DNA of 64,000 bases from Acidobacteriota bacterium (GCA_003224055.1 QHYE01000034.1:22889-86888), one strand, 5' to 3'; shown: positions 45,144 to 54,159, counted from the first letter of the stretch. Numbers and translations are program-made. The notes: generated by a model not told the origin, from the sequence alone.

Positions 45144-45188
45144 CGGCGTCTCTCGCGGATTGCTCTATTCCATCTTGACGCGAACCTT

Positions 45189-46028
45189 CTATTCGATGAC
45201 TCCGAAGCTGTAGAGCTTCCCAGACTGCATCGACCCGCCCTGCACTGTTTGTCCGCTCGCTCCGCCGCCAGTGGCGCCGACAGAGCCCCCTCCTGGAGGA
45301 AGGATGCCGTATTCACCCTTCTTCAGGCCGGCCAGAACTATCTTGTAGGTTCGTGGTGCAATTTTTTGAAAATCAAATTTGATTGCATCCTTCTGTGCGC
45401 CACCGGAGGAGTGATAGACGCCACCGGTAACCGCACGGAATTCGCGGCGGTCGCCCTTCTCGTCTAGTTTGAGCAGCATGTATTCGCTGGGTGTAACGCC
45501 CTCGGAGCACTTGATCACGAGTTCGGCAGGCAGTCCAAACTGGAGCTTGCTCTTGGGTCCGCTGACCGTGGCGTTCACGTGCCCCTTTGTCATGCCCATG
45601 GACAGCATGCTCTTGCCTACGCCACCGGACTTCCAGCTCACCACTTCGGCGTACATCTCGACAAGCGACCCTTTCAATTTGGTGTAAACCCCCATGTCTT
45701 CGGGAACATCCGGATTTGCCGCGGGCGCCGGAGCAGCTGCGGCCACCGCCGGTTTTGCCGCTTCCGCCTTTTTCTTCGTCGCGGCCAGCATCGCTGAAAT
45801 CACTTTCTCGCTGACGCCCGCAGCCTTTAGCGCCATCAATGCTTGCACGGAGTTGTCAAAATTCGTGTCGGCTGATTCGATGGCCGCAACCGTGGTGGAC
45901 TCATCGAAGCCGCCCTTCACCATCTGGACTACGTCGTCGTTGGTGAGGGGCTTATTCGACTGAGCAAAAACCAGTCCTGGGGAAAGAAGCAAGATCGCTG
46001 CAAGCAGCAGAGTACACTTCGCACGCAT
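45189..46028 (-). CDS. Secreted protein with LTNDDVV-type helical domain, paralogue 1
   Basis: No named family. Start at 46028 (MRAKCTLLLAAILLLSPGLVFAQ) gives a clear signal peptide with GGAGG upstream; the ORF-track start adds 40 residues. The first mature domain (LTNDDVVQMVKGGFDESTTVAAI ... KAAGVSEKVISAMLA) recurs in the next gene upstream. An Ala/Pro linker and a 150-residue beta-rich C-terminal domain follow, then a Gly-rich segment. The domain is common in bacterial secreted proteins of unknown role. Confidence 0.7.
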   Translation of the reverse strand: MRAKCTLLLAAILLLSPGLVFAQSNKPLTNDDVVQMVKGGFDESTTVAAIESADTNFDNSVQALMALKAAGVSEKVISAMLAATKKKAEAAKPAVAAAAPAPAANPDVPEDMGVYTKLKGSLVEMYAEVVSWKSGGVGKSMLSMGMTKGHVNATVSGPKSKLQFGLPAELVIKCSEGVTPSEYMLLKLDEKGDRREFRAVTGGVYHSSGGAQKDAIKFDFQKIAPRTYKIVLAGLKKGEYGILPPGGGSVGATGGGASGQTVQGGSMQSGKLYSFGVIE

Positions 46029-46274
46029 ATTCGTCCTCCGTGAAGAATTCCTCCGCATCCGCAGAGGTGCATCACTCGCATGTCCCCATTCCAAGGCACA
46101 AAAGTTCTCAGCTGAAGAAGCTTTTTCCATTTTGCAGAATGACGCCAAGAACCAGCCGAAGAACAGGTCTATTGTGGTAGGAGTCTATTGCAGGAAATTA
46201 AAATCAGCAAGCCTTTGCTATAGTGTGGTTACGTAAGAGGACACGGAATGAGCTGAACGGGGAAAAGGAATTCT

Positions 46275-47084
46275 TTACTGTCTTGCCTGTCCAAGATTCG
46301 GGCCAAGCGGTGCTTCCTGACTTTTCGGGGCAGGCAAGATGGGCGCCAGAATGTTGACCTTCCGGGTGCCATAAGTAAACGCGACGGATTCCTCTCCCTT
46401 GCCGACCGTCACTGCCTTCTGCGCATTGAGTTCATCACCGGAGATTCCGCCTCCGCCACGCAGCGGCAACCGCTGGCCGTCGACAGCTTCCACGTCCAGG
46501 ATGCTCCATTCGAGCCGCGCAGCTTGCCCCGTGCGCGAGCGATCCTTGGAGTCCAGCAAGCGTCCCCGCACTCTTGCTCCTTTGGCGATCACTCTCAGTC
46601 CTCTGATTCGGACGTCTTCAAGCACGTGGAAGTAGATGATGTAACCCGGCGTTTGGACATTGGAGTCAAGGTCCTCCGAAAGGCCTATTTTGATCGGTGT
46701 GCTGTCAGGGATCACAACGGGAATCCGGCCCTTTGTGGCTGGAGGAAGCTCTGGCGCCTTCATCATCGCCAGGACAACGTTGTAGGGAACGTTTGCCGCG
46801 TGCAGCGCCTCCAGCCCTGCGGCGGACTTGTCAAATTTGCAAGGTGAATTGTGAATTCGCCTGATGACCGCAAGCGGCGTCATCCCGCTGCCCAGCATCT
46901 CAATCACGTCCTGATTGGTAAGAAGACGGTCCGGGATGTCGTCAAGGGACCTTTGCGCTGCCGCGACAGAGGTGACAGTGAGAAGCAGAACGCCGATGAG
47001 AGCGCACCATCTTTCTGTGCCGAGGGAAGGCTTCTCTCGATTTCTCAAACGAGTTTCCTTGCGCGAGCAAACATTGGATTCCAA
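46275..47084 (-). CDS. Secreted protein with LTNDDVV-type helical domain, paralogue 2
   Basis: The 269-aa protein has an N-terminal signal (WCALIGVLLLTVTSVAAAQ, about 26-44) after a 25-residue basic leader. The helical domain (LLTNQDVIEMLGSGMTPLAVI ... LHAANVPYNVVLAMMKA) aligns with that of the 45.2-kb protein. A beta-rich region follows (VVIPDSTPIKIGLSEDLDSNV ... VRGRLLDSKDRS) with a pattern seen in other secreted domains, then a short C-terminal tail. The two paralogues are adjacent and co-directional with about 245 bases between them, consistent with tandem duplication followed by divergence. Confidence 0.65.
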   Translation of the reverse strand: MESNVCSRKETRLRNREKPSLGTERWCALIGVLLLTVTSVAAAQRSLDDIPDRLLTNQDVIEMLGSGMTPLAVIRRIHNSPCKFDKSAAGLEALHAANVPYNVVLAMMKAPELPPATKGRIPVVIPDSTPIKIGLSEDLDSNVQTPGYIIYFHVLEDVRIRGLRVIAKGARVRGRLLDSKDRSRTGQAARLEWSILDVEAVDGQRLPLRGGGGISGDELNAQKAVTVGKGEESVAFTYGTRKVNILAPILPAPKSQEAPLGPNLGQARQ

Positions 47085-47265
47085 CGGACGCTCACATCCG
47101 GGCCGTTAGAACTGCCGGCAATCCAAAGTATATCAAGGGCTTGCGGAAAGCAGACGCGCGCCTCCGTGAGGCGGGATCGCGTGAACACTGTCCCAAACAA
47201 GTCTTGCCGCACACGCCTGGGAATGCTCGTTCCAATCTTTAGCTCTACAATCCCATAGATTTCTC

Positions 47266-47295
47266 TTGACAGTACCGTAACTACTCTGGTATATT
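47266..47295 (+). promoter_or_regulatory. Promoter of the Cys-rich ORF associated with repeat copy B
   Basis: TTGACA (47266-47271), an 18-bp spacer and TATATT (47290-47295) form a strong promoter. The leader is about 68 bases and ends with CTGGAGA before the ATG. The same box spacing (TTGACA-N18-TATTCT) precedes repeat copy A on the opposite strand. Confidence 0.7.
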
Positions 47296-47369
47296 ATTCG
47301 AGTAAAGTAGCCCGCCTCGCCTTCCGCGAGATCCTCTTACAATCTAAATCCTTTTTTCTGGAGACTTCC

Positions 47370-47900
47370 ATGTCCACTAATCGCTCCGTTGACCGCTTTG
47401 CGGTCACACATAAAAACGACCGTTCCTGCTTGTGTGCCTTCACCTTTGCCGACGGCCGTCGCTGCCGTACTCCGCGGCTCACTGGCCACCCGCGCCTCTG
47501 CTGCTTCCATGCCAAAAGGGAAGCGCAATCCCTCGCCGCCCAGCAGGTCGGCCGTGACGTATCCTCTTTCCTCTCCGGCAGTTATCTCTCCGCCTGCGAT
47601 CTCAGCTCCGCCTTGGCCCGCGTCTTCTCCGCCGTCGCCGAAGGCCATGTCAAACCCAAAACCGCCTCCACCCTCGCCTATCTCGGCCAAACCTTGATTC
47701 AATCCATCCAGGTCGCCGAGCACGAATACATCAACGCCTTCGGCACCGATTCCTGGCGTGACATGGTGGCCTTCTCCTTCGCTCCTCCCGGCACTCAAGA
47801 GGACGAGGATCCCCAACCAGCCCCAGCGCCGCACACCCCCTTGCCTCCGACGAGCACCGAATTCGTTCAGCGTATACTGGCCGGTCGCAACTTGTCCTGA
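47370..47900 (+). CDS. Cys-rich small protein of a repeat-linked family
   Basis: No named family. The N-terminal 45 residues hold CLCAFTFADGRRCRTPR and HPRLCCFHAKRE: C-x-C, then C, then CC-x2-H, a layout able to bind one zinc. The middle is helical and Ala-rich, and the C-terminus is proline-rich. I recall close relatives as multi-copy genes in Acidobacteriota. It has its own strong promoter, and the 76-bp repeat copy B begins 34 bases after its stop. This resembles a mobile or selfish unit more than a housekeeping gene, but no transposase is present. Confidence 0.7.
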   Translation: MSTNRSVDRFAVTHKNDRSCLCAFTFADGRRCRTPRLTGHPRLCCFHAKREAQSLAAQQVGRDVSSFLSGSYLSACDLSSALARVFSAVAEGHVKPKTASTLAYLGQTLIQSIQVAEHEYINAFGTDSWRDMVAFSFAPPGTQEDEDPQPAPAPHTPLPPTSTEFVQRILAGRNLS

Positions 47901-47934
47901 GCGTAACTGTCACCAGCCACGAGCCACTAACTCT

Positions 47935-48010
47935 TTTAGAATGAACACTTACAAAAGTCTATCAAAACAAACAACTTTAACCCTCTTTAGAATCAACACT
48001 TATGAAAAAC
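47935..48010 (+). repeat. 76-bp dispersed repeat, copy B
   Basis: Two copies of TTTAGAAT(G/C)AACACTTA start at 47935 and 47986, separated by a 30-base A-rich spacer. The whole unit matches copy A (19328-19403, minus strand) at 74/76 positions. It is followed by GGGGGGAGGGGGTGGG (48012-48027), a sequence that could form a G-quadruplex. Its position just after the Cys-rich ORF suggests it is the 3' end of one unit. Confidence 0.9.
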
Positions 48011-48080
48011 AGGGGGGAGGGGGTGGGTGTTATGGTTAACTGACAAGCCCGCGCTAAGTTCAGCGTCACGGCGGCTTTGG

Positions 48081-49820
48081 TCAAGGGCTCGCGGACAGGA
48101 GACGCTGGCCCCCGGCGTTGAACAACGCGAGAAGCGCCAGCAACCCGGCCACGGAAACGAAGATCCCCAGGATGCGGTCCGGCGTTCGCACAAATTTCAC
48201 GGCGATGTGTTGCGTCCCCGCAGGCAGCCGCAGCATCATCTGGCCGCTCGTCTCTGCGTGCTGCGGTGTTGCCACCTTCCCGTTCACTTCCACGCGCCAC
48301 GCCGGATAGTCCAGCAGCCGCAGCGCCACCCGCACCGGCTTCTGCGACGATACTTGCAGCTCCCGTTCTTCTGCGCTCCATCGCAGAACGTGTACCTCGG
48401 CCCGTGGTGCTGCTCCTCCCGATTCCTCCTCCGGCAGAATCGCAACCCGCGGCGCTTTTTCTGGCAAATTGGTGTGGTCGTCATCCATCGGATCGTATTC
48501 ATCCGTGCCTTCAAAACCCTGGTCATTCGCGATGGCTTCCCGCAAAGCCGGAATTTCGTCCGAATCCCACCACGTCTGTTGTACCAGGAACGCACCCGTT
48601 GCCGCGGAAACGACAATCACCGCCGCGCCCAGGATCCAGCCGGCACGCCGCCGCGACATCGCGGCCGCTATAAAACAGGAATACGGCACCGCCAGGATGG
48701 ACATCCATCTCCACGGAAACTGCACAAAACGCAGCTTGAACAGGTGTTCCCAGAAAACCGAACTCGGGCGAATCATCATGAAAATCGCCGCTGCCGAGAG
48801 AAACAGCAGTACGCGCCACAGTTTTCTCGCTTCCTCCGTCTCTCCGTTTTTGGCAGCGCTTCGGTGCGCCGCGATGGCCGCGATCCCCGTCATCACCATC
48901 AGCACGATCGCCACGCTCGAAGCCACCCAATTGAACACGTTGTGCTCCGGATCGTTGGTCATCGTATTGAGAAAATTGTCGGAAGGATGCAGTCCCGGCG
49001 AAAGCGCCTGCGTGATGTTCACCCAGCGCTGTTCGTAAGCCGCGGGGAAGAGATAGAAACTTGCGAGGGCAAAGCCCAGCGTTACACCGGCCATTCCGCG
49101 CCACAGCGGTCGCGATGACTTCTCCGCGAATGCGGCCCATACAAAAAAAAGTGCCACGCTGTAGCTCGCCAGCACCGCGGCAGGCGCATTGGACAGCCAC
49201 ACCGCCGCAAACACCACTGCGAATAACGCCAGCGCTCGCGGTTGGGAACGCCCGCCGACCAGCCCGCAGACTTGTAGCGCCGCCAGCAGCACCACGGGCA
49301 TCAGCGCGCACGCCAGCAATTCCGCAAAATCGCTGCGCATGTAAATAACCAGCAGCGTGTAAGGATTCGCCGCATAAGCCGCCGCTCCAAAAAGCGCCGC
49401 GCCCCGCGCCGCGAACCGCCGCGCCAGTGCATACGAACTCAGGCCCGCGATCGTCTGCACCAGCGCGATAAATATTCCCGGCACCGCATTCCACGGCGCC
49501 AAAAAGCCCAGCGCCGCACCCAGCATCCACGAAAGCGGCGGATAAAAAATAAACCGCGGCTCGCCAAATCCGTGGTTCGCCCACTCCGTCCACCTGGGAT
49601 ACGCGATCCCTTCTCTCCACTGGCCCGCCGTATCCAGCCAGGACGCTGCGTGAAATCCAAAATCATGGCCGGATGCGTTCCCCAGCCAGAAAAATGGCGC
49701 AATCACCAGCAGCGCGGTCCCGAACGATACGCCCAGCGCCACGAGCCACTCGCGGGAAGTTGTACCGCGCTTCAATCTGTTTGGAAGTTCCACCGAAGAT
49801 GTCATGCAGTGCGCATACAA
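48081..49820 (-). CDS. Multi-TM membrane protein (PTPS-related/glycosyltransferase-like)
   Basis: A 579-aa protein with about ten predicted TM helices, starting VALGVSFGTALLVIAPFFWLG, followed by a periplasmic C-terminal domain of about 150 residues rich in beta strands. The first loop (ASGHDFGFHAASWLDTAGQWREG) and the PRWTEWANHGFGEP segment are typical of the 6-pyruvoyl-tetrahydropterin-synthase-related membrane family, which resembles GT-C glycosyltransferases and is not a pterin enzyme. Met6 is an alternative start. It may act on lipid-linked sugars; substrate unknown. Confidence 0.75.
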   Translation of the reverse strand: MYAHCMTSSVELPNRLKRGTTSREWLVALGVSFGTALLVIAPFFWLGNASGHDFGFHAASWLDTAGQWREGIAYPRWTEWANHGFGEPRFIFYPPLSWMLGAALGFLAPWNAVPGIFIALVQTIAGLSSYALARRFAARGAALFGAAAYAANPYTLLVIYMRSDFAELLACALMPVVLLAALQVCGLVGGRSQPRALALFAVVFAAVWLSNAPAAVLASYSVALFFVWAAFAEKSSRPLWRGMAGVTLGFALASFYLFPAAYEQRWVNITQALSPGLHPSDNFLNTMTNDPEHNVFNWVASSVAIVLMVMTGIAAIAAHRSAAKNGETEEARKLWRVLLFLSAAAIFMMIRPSSVFWEHLFKLRFVQFPWRWMSILAVPYSCFIAAAMSRRRAGWILGAAVIVVSAATGAFLVQQTWWDSDEIPALREAIANDQGFEGTDEYDPMDDDHTNLPEKAPRVAILPEEESGGAAPRAEVHVLRWSAEERELQVSSQKPVRVALRLLDYPAWRVEVNGKVATPQHAETSGQMMLRLPAGTQHIAVKFVRTPDRILGIFVSVAGLLALLALFNAGGQRLLSASP

Positions 49821-49883
49821 TTCTAATCGCTATCGAAGCGAACCGTCGAGCTTCGCAAACGCGAAAACTGGCACAACTCTGCT

Positions 49884-51974
49884 TTATTCCTTTTCTTTCT
49901 TCTCCGTTGCCGCAGGTGCTGCAAGCGGCGCCGGCTTCTCGCCCCAGATATACTGCGCGAACCACTTCTCATTTTCTTCCATCACCGCGCGTTGCTGCTT
50001 CGGCTTGTTGATTCCGTGCCCGAATCCTTTGTACACCACCATTTTCACCGGCACACCCCGGTCTTCCAGCGCTTGCCGCAATTCATACGCGTTCGGTATC
50101 GGCACGCGGCGGTCATTCTCACCATGTTGGATCAGAGTCGGCGTTTTCGCTTTCGCAACATAAGTTATCGGCGAAGTCTTCCGGTAAATTTCCGGATCGT
50201 CCCACGGCGTGCCGTGCAGATACTGCTGCGTGAACGGCGTAATGTCCGTATTCACGTAATAGGTCATCCAGTCCGAAATTCCTGCACCGACCGATACCGC
50301 CTTGAAGCGGTCGCTCGACGCGGTGATGAATGCGGAAATGTACCCGCCCTGGCTCCAGCCCATCGCCCCAACCCGCTCCTTATCTACGGAGCCCTTGGCG
50401 ATCAGCGCGTCCACGCCGGAAATCACGTCCGCATAATCTCCGACTCCGAGATTGCGTACATTTAGCGCGCGGAATTTTTCTCCGTAACCTGCCGAGCCCC
50501 GGTAATTCGGCCGCAGCACCAGCGCCCCCTTGGCCACAAAACGTTCGATCGGATAATACCGGTCCGCGTTCACCACCGGCTGGTCCACCCCGGTCGGCCC
50601 TCCGTGAATCACCACGAGCAGCGGATATTTTTTCTTCGCATCAAAATCGCCTGGCGTGTAGAGAATGCCCTCGATTTTCGTTCCGTCCGCCGACGTCCAC
50701 GAAATCACCTCGCGATGGGCGAGCTTGAATGGCTTTAACTGTTCGCCGAGCGACGTCAGCTTCTTCGCTTTCCACGGCGCGACGCTCGCCGCATAAATTT
50801 CACCGTACTCGTTCTCCAGCGCCGCGCGAAACGCCGCGTGCTTGAAATCGCGCGCGAACGAAAATCCAAACGCCACGGCATGTTCCGGCGTGTCCAGTTT
50901 TTCCACGGCCTTTGTTTCGGGGTTCACTCGAAACACGTGCACGTACGTCTTCTGCACCGCCTCAAAATAAATTCCGTCCGGCCCCCAATCGATGAGATCG
51001 GGATCTTCGTCGAAAGCCGCCGTCACCACTTCCGGCGTTCCTCCTTCGGCCGGCACCACCGCGATTCGGCCATTCGTGTAGAAGTAATATTTCGAGCCCG
51101 CCGCTGTGTGGTACGCGATTTTCTTTCCATCCGGCGACCATTTCGGATTTGTATCCGGCCCCGGCGTGTTCACAATTTTTTTCACCGCCTTGTCCGCCAC
51201 CGTCAGGATGTATATGTCGCTGGAGAAAGACGAAATAAAATCTGGGTCTTTTTGGCCGCTGAACGCGATGCGCGTTCCATCCGGCGACCACGCAAAACTC
51301 CCCACGCTGAACGCCTCTCCTTCCGTCAGCCGCTTTGCTTCCGGCACAGCGTTCGTCGTTCCATCCGGGAGATCAATCGCCCAGAGATGCGCCATCTGAT
51401 AGTCCGCATGCACCACCGAATACTCGCCATATTTTTCCTTGCGATCCTTCAGCGTCTTGGGCTCGGGATCCGTTGCGGCAAACGCGATTCGCCGCGAATC
51501 CGGCGCCCACTCGAACCCGCCAACGTCGGTTTCCGATTTGCTGAGCTGCTGGGCTTCTCCGCCATCCGCCGAAATCACGTACAACTGTTTTTTATCCGCG
51601 GTCGAGCCGGATATTTGCGCCGGCCGGTCGGAAACAAACGCGATCCATTTTCCATCCGGCGACCAATTCGCGCCGGTGCTCGACTTCTTCGCGGACGTCA
51701 GCTGCCGCACTTCTCCGTTCGCGATGTCCGCGATCCACAAATTCCGGTCAAACGAATTGTCTTCCCAGTTCGTCGATTGCAGTTCGTACACCACGCGGCG
51801 TCCATCCGGCGAAATCTTTGGATTGAACGCGCTTTTCCATTCCAGCGACTGGTCGATCGTCGGCGTTTTGGAAACCGCCGCCAGCGTGGACTTCGGCGCT
51901 TCCTGGGCCGCGGCGCGGACTCCTGCGCATCCGTAAATGGCCATTGCAACCGCGATCAAACACACCTTTCGCAT
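49884..51974 (-). CDS. S9-family serine peptidase (acylaminoacyl/dipeptidyl peptidase-like)
   Basis: Secreted prolyl-oligopeptidase-type peptidase. The start is taken at 51974 (MRKVCLIAVAMAIYG), with a purine-rich GGAGGGATAGAGGG just upstream; the ORF-track start is 12 codons earlier. The N-terminal half is a beta-propeller with repeated SPDG motifs; the C-terminal alpha/beta-hydrolase has the nucleophile in GWSQGG (near 535), Asp in HGENDRRVP and His in GFGHG. About 696 aa. Probably degrades peptides in the periplasm or outside the cell. Confidence 0.9.
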   Translation of the reverse strand: MRKVCLIAVAMAIYGCAGVRAAAQEAPKSTLAAVSKTPTIDQSLEWKSAFNPKISPDGRRVVYELQSTNWEDNSFDRNLWIADIANGEVRQLTSAKKSSTGANWSPDGKWIAFVSDRPAQISGSTADKKQLYVISADGGEAQQLSKSETDVGGFEWAPDSRRIAFAATDPEPKTLKDRKEKYGEYSVVHADYQMAHLWAIDLPDGTTNAVPEAKRLTEGEAFSVGSFAWSPDGTRIAFSGQKDPDFISSFSSDIYILTVADKAVKKIVNTPGPDTNPKWSPDGKKIAYHTAAGSKYYFYTNGRIAVVPAEGGTPEVVTAAFDEDPDLIDWGPDGIYFEAVQKTYVHVFRVNPETKAVEKLDTPEHAVAFGFSFARDFKHAAFRAALENEYGEIYAASVAPWKAKKLTSLGEQLKPFKLAHREVISWTSADGTKIEGILYTPGDFDAKKKYPLLVVIHGGPTGVDQPVVNADRYYPIERFVAKGALVLRPNYRGSAGYGEKFRALNVRNLGVGDYADVISGVDALIAKGSVDKERVGAMGWSQGGYISAFITASSDRFKAVSVGAGISDWMTYYVNTDITPFTQQYLHGTPWDDPEIYRKTSPITYVAKAKTPTLIQHGENDRRVPIPNAYELRQALEDRGVPVKMVVYKGFGHGINKPKQQRAVMEENEKWFAQYIWGEKPAPLAAPAATEKKEKE

Positions 51975-52010
51975 CCCTCTATCCCTCCAACTTTTCCAAG
52001 AGACGTTCAC

Positions 52011-52184
52011 TCAGTATTTGCGATTCCAGCGGGTGAACCCGATGAAAAGACCAATCGCCACGATGGCAAAACCAAGGTACACGTACCATCCATGCAGCAC
52101 CGTTGCTGAAACGACCGCCCCCAGGGCGGAAAGCACCAGCAACAGGGCAGCCCTGCCCTTCGTTAGCCGCTTCTGTTCGACCAC
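52011..52184 (-). CDS. Small two-TM protein
   Basis: A hydrophobic frame ending just upstream of the S9 peptidase gene: two TM segments (ALLLVLSALGAVVSATV and YVYLGFAIVAIGLFIGF) and a basic C-terminus (RWNRKY). A GTG at 52184 is taken as start; the ORF-track ATG at 52316 would overlap the DinB-like gene. No strong ribosome-binding site. Hydrophobic pattern supports coding, the boundaries are uncertain. Confidence 0.45.
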   Translation of the reverse strand: MVEQKRLTKGRAALLLVLSALGAVVSATVLHGWYVYLGFAIVAIGLFIGFTRWNRKY

Positions 52185-52246
52185 TCGCGCTTCGCTTCTC
52201 GCCGCCGTGAGGCCCACTCTGCATCGCACCGGCGCTTTTCCTGAGC

Positions 52247-52714
52247 TTAAGTCCTCGCCAACTCTCGCGTCAGGTACACCATCTGGCCCACATGATGATA
52301 CGCATGCCCCGCACAACGAATGAAAATTTGCATTCGATCCGTGGCTTCCGGCTCGCGCTCGGCAGTGTACGCTTTTCCCCAGTCCTCCGCCCTTTGTTTT
52401 CGTATCGTCGTCACCACCATGGCGATGGTGCGGTCCAATGCGCGCAGGGCTTGCTCTTTGCTTGGCGGCTGTTTATCCGTAAACTCCCTTTCGCGGTCCC
52501 GCACATATCCGGTTTCCGCCACGCGCGCCCCAATGTAGTAGTTCAAATTGCCGGTCAGGTGCAGCACCAGGTGCCCGATGCTATTTCCGTACGGATACGG
52601 CTTGCGCCAGAACCGTTCATTCGAAAGCGGGTCCACCGACTTGTGCAACTGGGCCGCAACATATTCGTAATACGCCGCCAGCCCATCAGCCACCGTTTCG
52701 TTCAGTTCGGCCAT
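52247..52714 (-). CDS. DinB-family protein
   Basis: The 155-aa protein from Met 52714 (MAELNETVADG) has the four-helix DinB fold with metal-ligand histidines in GHLVLHLTGN and HAYHHVGQMVYL. DinB-like proteins include thiol-dependent enzymes and damage-induced proteins; substrates are mostly unknown. The ORF-track start is 23 codons earlier and lacks a ribosome-binding site. A second, secreted DinB-like gene lies at 63.2 kb. Confidence 0.8.
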   Translation of the reverse strand: MAELNETVADGLAAYYEYVAAQLHKSVDPLSNERFWRKPYPYGNSIGHLVLHLTGNLNYYIGARVAETGYVRDREREFTDKQPPSKEQALRALDRTIAMVVTTIRKQRAEDWGKAYTAEREPEATDRMQIFIRCAGHAYHHVGQMVYLTRELART

Positions 52715-52980
52715 GAATCGAGAACCCGGAACGCCGACAATAGCCCGTCTCCACAAAATGTCAAGGATTTCGCACTCGCCCAACCGGATTCGCCTGGATT
52801 AATTCGCCCTCGATGGAAAGACGAAACATGGCATCTCCGAAAAACCCTGGGCGAAAATTCTCCGTGAAAAACTACATCTGCAAGTACGCCCCGAGCGCGC
52901 AAGCTGCTTTGGCAGGGCTCTCATAGTCTGGCGGCTAATTCAATAGGGTCTGCGAGTTATACTAGAACACGAGGAGGAGC

Positions 52981-53334
52981 ATGGCAGAACCAAACTACGT
53001 CTGTCCTAAGTGCGGCTTCAACCTTCGGCCGTCTCACTTGCGCCTTGATGGCAGTTCGTACTTTCAGTGCCCTTCTTGCAAGGAAAAATTACGCGTCACT
53101 GTTGCTTATAGACGATTCCTGCTATTCGGACAGGTCGTAATCTCAATTGCTGTACCATTTGTGCTCGGAATCCGAAATGTACTCGCGTATGTCGCTGTTG
53201 CGATGGTTGCATTCTTCCCAGTGATTGTAGGCTTTACCTATCTCATGAGGACTATTTATCCTGCGCGGTTTGAACTATACCCTCCGAGTTCTTCTGACCT
53301 CACGTTTACGAAAGGTACGAGAAACGACTCATAA
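52981..53334 (+). CDS. Zinc-ribbon membrane protein
   Basis: A 117-aa protein with a C-terminal-facing membrane part. Residues 8-11 CPKC and 31-34 CPSC form a zinc ribbon; a hydrophobic stretch of two TM segments (VVISIAVPFVLGI and VLAYVAVAMVAFFPVIVGF) follows at about 52-88. Start ATG has GAGGAGGA directly upstream. The family is small and uncharacterised. It is followed by an unrelated ORF after about 100 bases. Confidence 0.75.
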   Translation: MAEPNYVCPKCGFNLRPSHLRLDGSSYFQCPSCKEKLRVTVAYRRFLLFGQVVISIAVPFVLGIRNVLAYVAVAMVAFFPVIVGFTYLMRTIYPARFELYPPSSSDLTFTKGTRNDS

Positions 53335-53436
53335 ACTGCGCAGGCCTTCCAGCGCCCCGCTTTTCCACAATCCTCAGAGGGGGGTCCTTCCGTACTATTG
53401 ACCCTGTTACTACCCGGCACGGAAACTACGTACAGT

Positions 53437-53811
53437 ATGGCTCGTTTCTCCGCCTTTCTGGGGCGCAGTGTGGAGGTGCAATATCGCGCCGGCGATATCC
53501 TTCTGCCCGCTTCCGGCATCTTCGTCGCTGATTCCGGCCGCTCCATCTTCCTCGAGCAGAATTTCGAACAGCGCGGCCAGCATAAGCATTTTCGCTGGGA
53601 GATTCCTTATCAATACCTCGTGCGCATCGAGGAAAAGCCCGATCCCGGCGCCACTATCAACCCAGATTCCTCTGCCGCTGCTCCCGCTTCCTCGCCCGAA
53701 GCTCCCGTTGCCTCAAAGTCCAACGAAGAGCCTCGCAGCGCGGCTGCCGCCGCCGCGGCCGGCGGCGCCCCCGGTATCCTCCCTCTCTCCCACCGCCCCA
53801 AAACCGCCTGA
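53437..53811 (+). CDS. Hypothetical soluble protein with Ala/Pro-rich tail
   Basis: Residues 1-65 (MARFSAFLGRSVEVQYRAGDI ... HFRWEIPYQYLVRIEEKP) look like a small beta domain, with a 55-residue Ala/Ser/Pro tail. Start is ATG 53437 rather than the ORF-track TTG. No family recognised; the core pattern (EVQYRAGDILLPASGIFVAD) suggests a conserved hypothetical of Acidobacteria. Ribosome-binding site is weak. Confidence 0.55.
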   Translation: MARFSAFLGRSVEVQYRAGDILLPASGIFVADSGRSIFLEQNFEQRGQHKHFRWEIPYQYLVRIEEKPDPGATINPDSSAAAPASSPEAPVASKSNEEPRSAAAAAAAGGAPGILPLSHRPKTA

Positions 53812-54142
53812 AAAAGGCCCTTCTCCCCCGCGATCCCCCAGAGACAAAATGCCAACTTCTCGGCCAAGTAGTTGCGAACGATGGTTTCTGAGTAGCCGAC
53901 CTCCACGATAAGTCCGTGTCAAGACTTCGCCCGTGGGCACGTGCGGCCGACAGTGTTTCTCGAAGGCTTCTTCCTGACTTTGACTACGGACTACCCGGAA
54001 GTTAGCGCCAGAAGGATCGTAACTTCCGGATTGCCGACGATTCGGGAGTTATCGCATGGTGGCTAGAATCGAAAATGCCGAGCATCGCCACTGCTACAAG
54101 TCGCGCGTTACATGTCAGTGTAAGTCCGCCCTCTCTTAGAAC
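53812..54142. other. Gap before the kinase gene, no supported gene
   Basis: About 330 bases without a plausible frame on either strand. The minus-strand 54002-54211 and 53610-53906 frames have no ribosome-binding site and no protein character. A short inverted pair of CTTCC/GGAAG is the only structure noted. Confidence 0.35.
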
Positions 54143-54148
54143 TATAAT
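54143..54148 (+). promoter_or_regulatory. -10 box of the kinase gene
   Basis: A perfect TATAAT lies 11 bases before the ATG at 54160, so transcription would begin within about 5 bases of the start codon. No -35 match and no ribosome-binding site are visible. A near-leaderless mRNA is likely. Confidence 0.55.
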
Positions 54149-54159
54149 GACGCCCACGG

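Noticed and set aside
47758-48039. 93-aa ORF ending NTYKSLSKQTTLTLFRINTYEK
   Set aside because: A translation of the repeat and the end of another ORF's region, out of frame with the Cys-rich gene.
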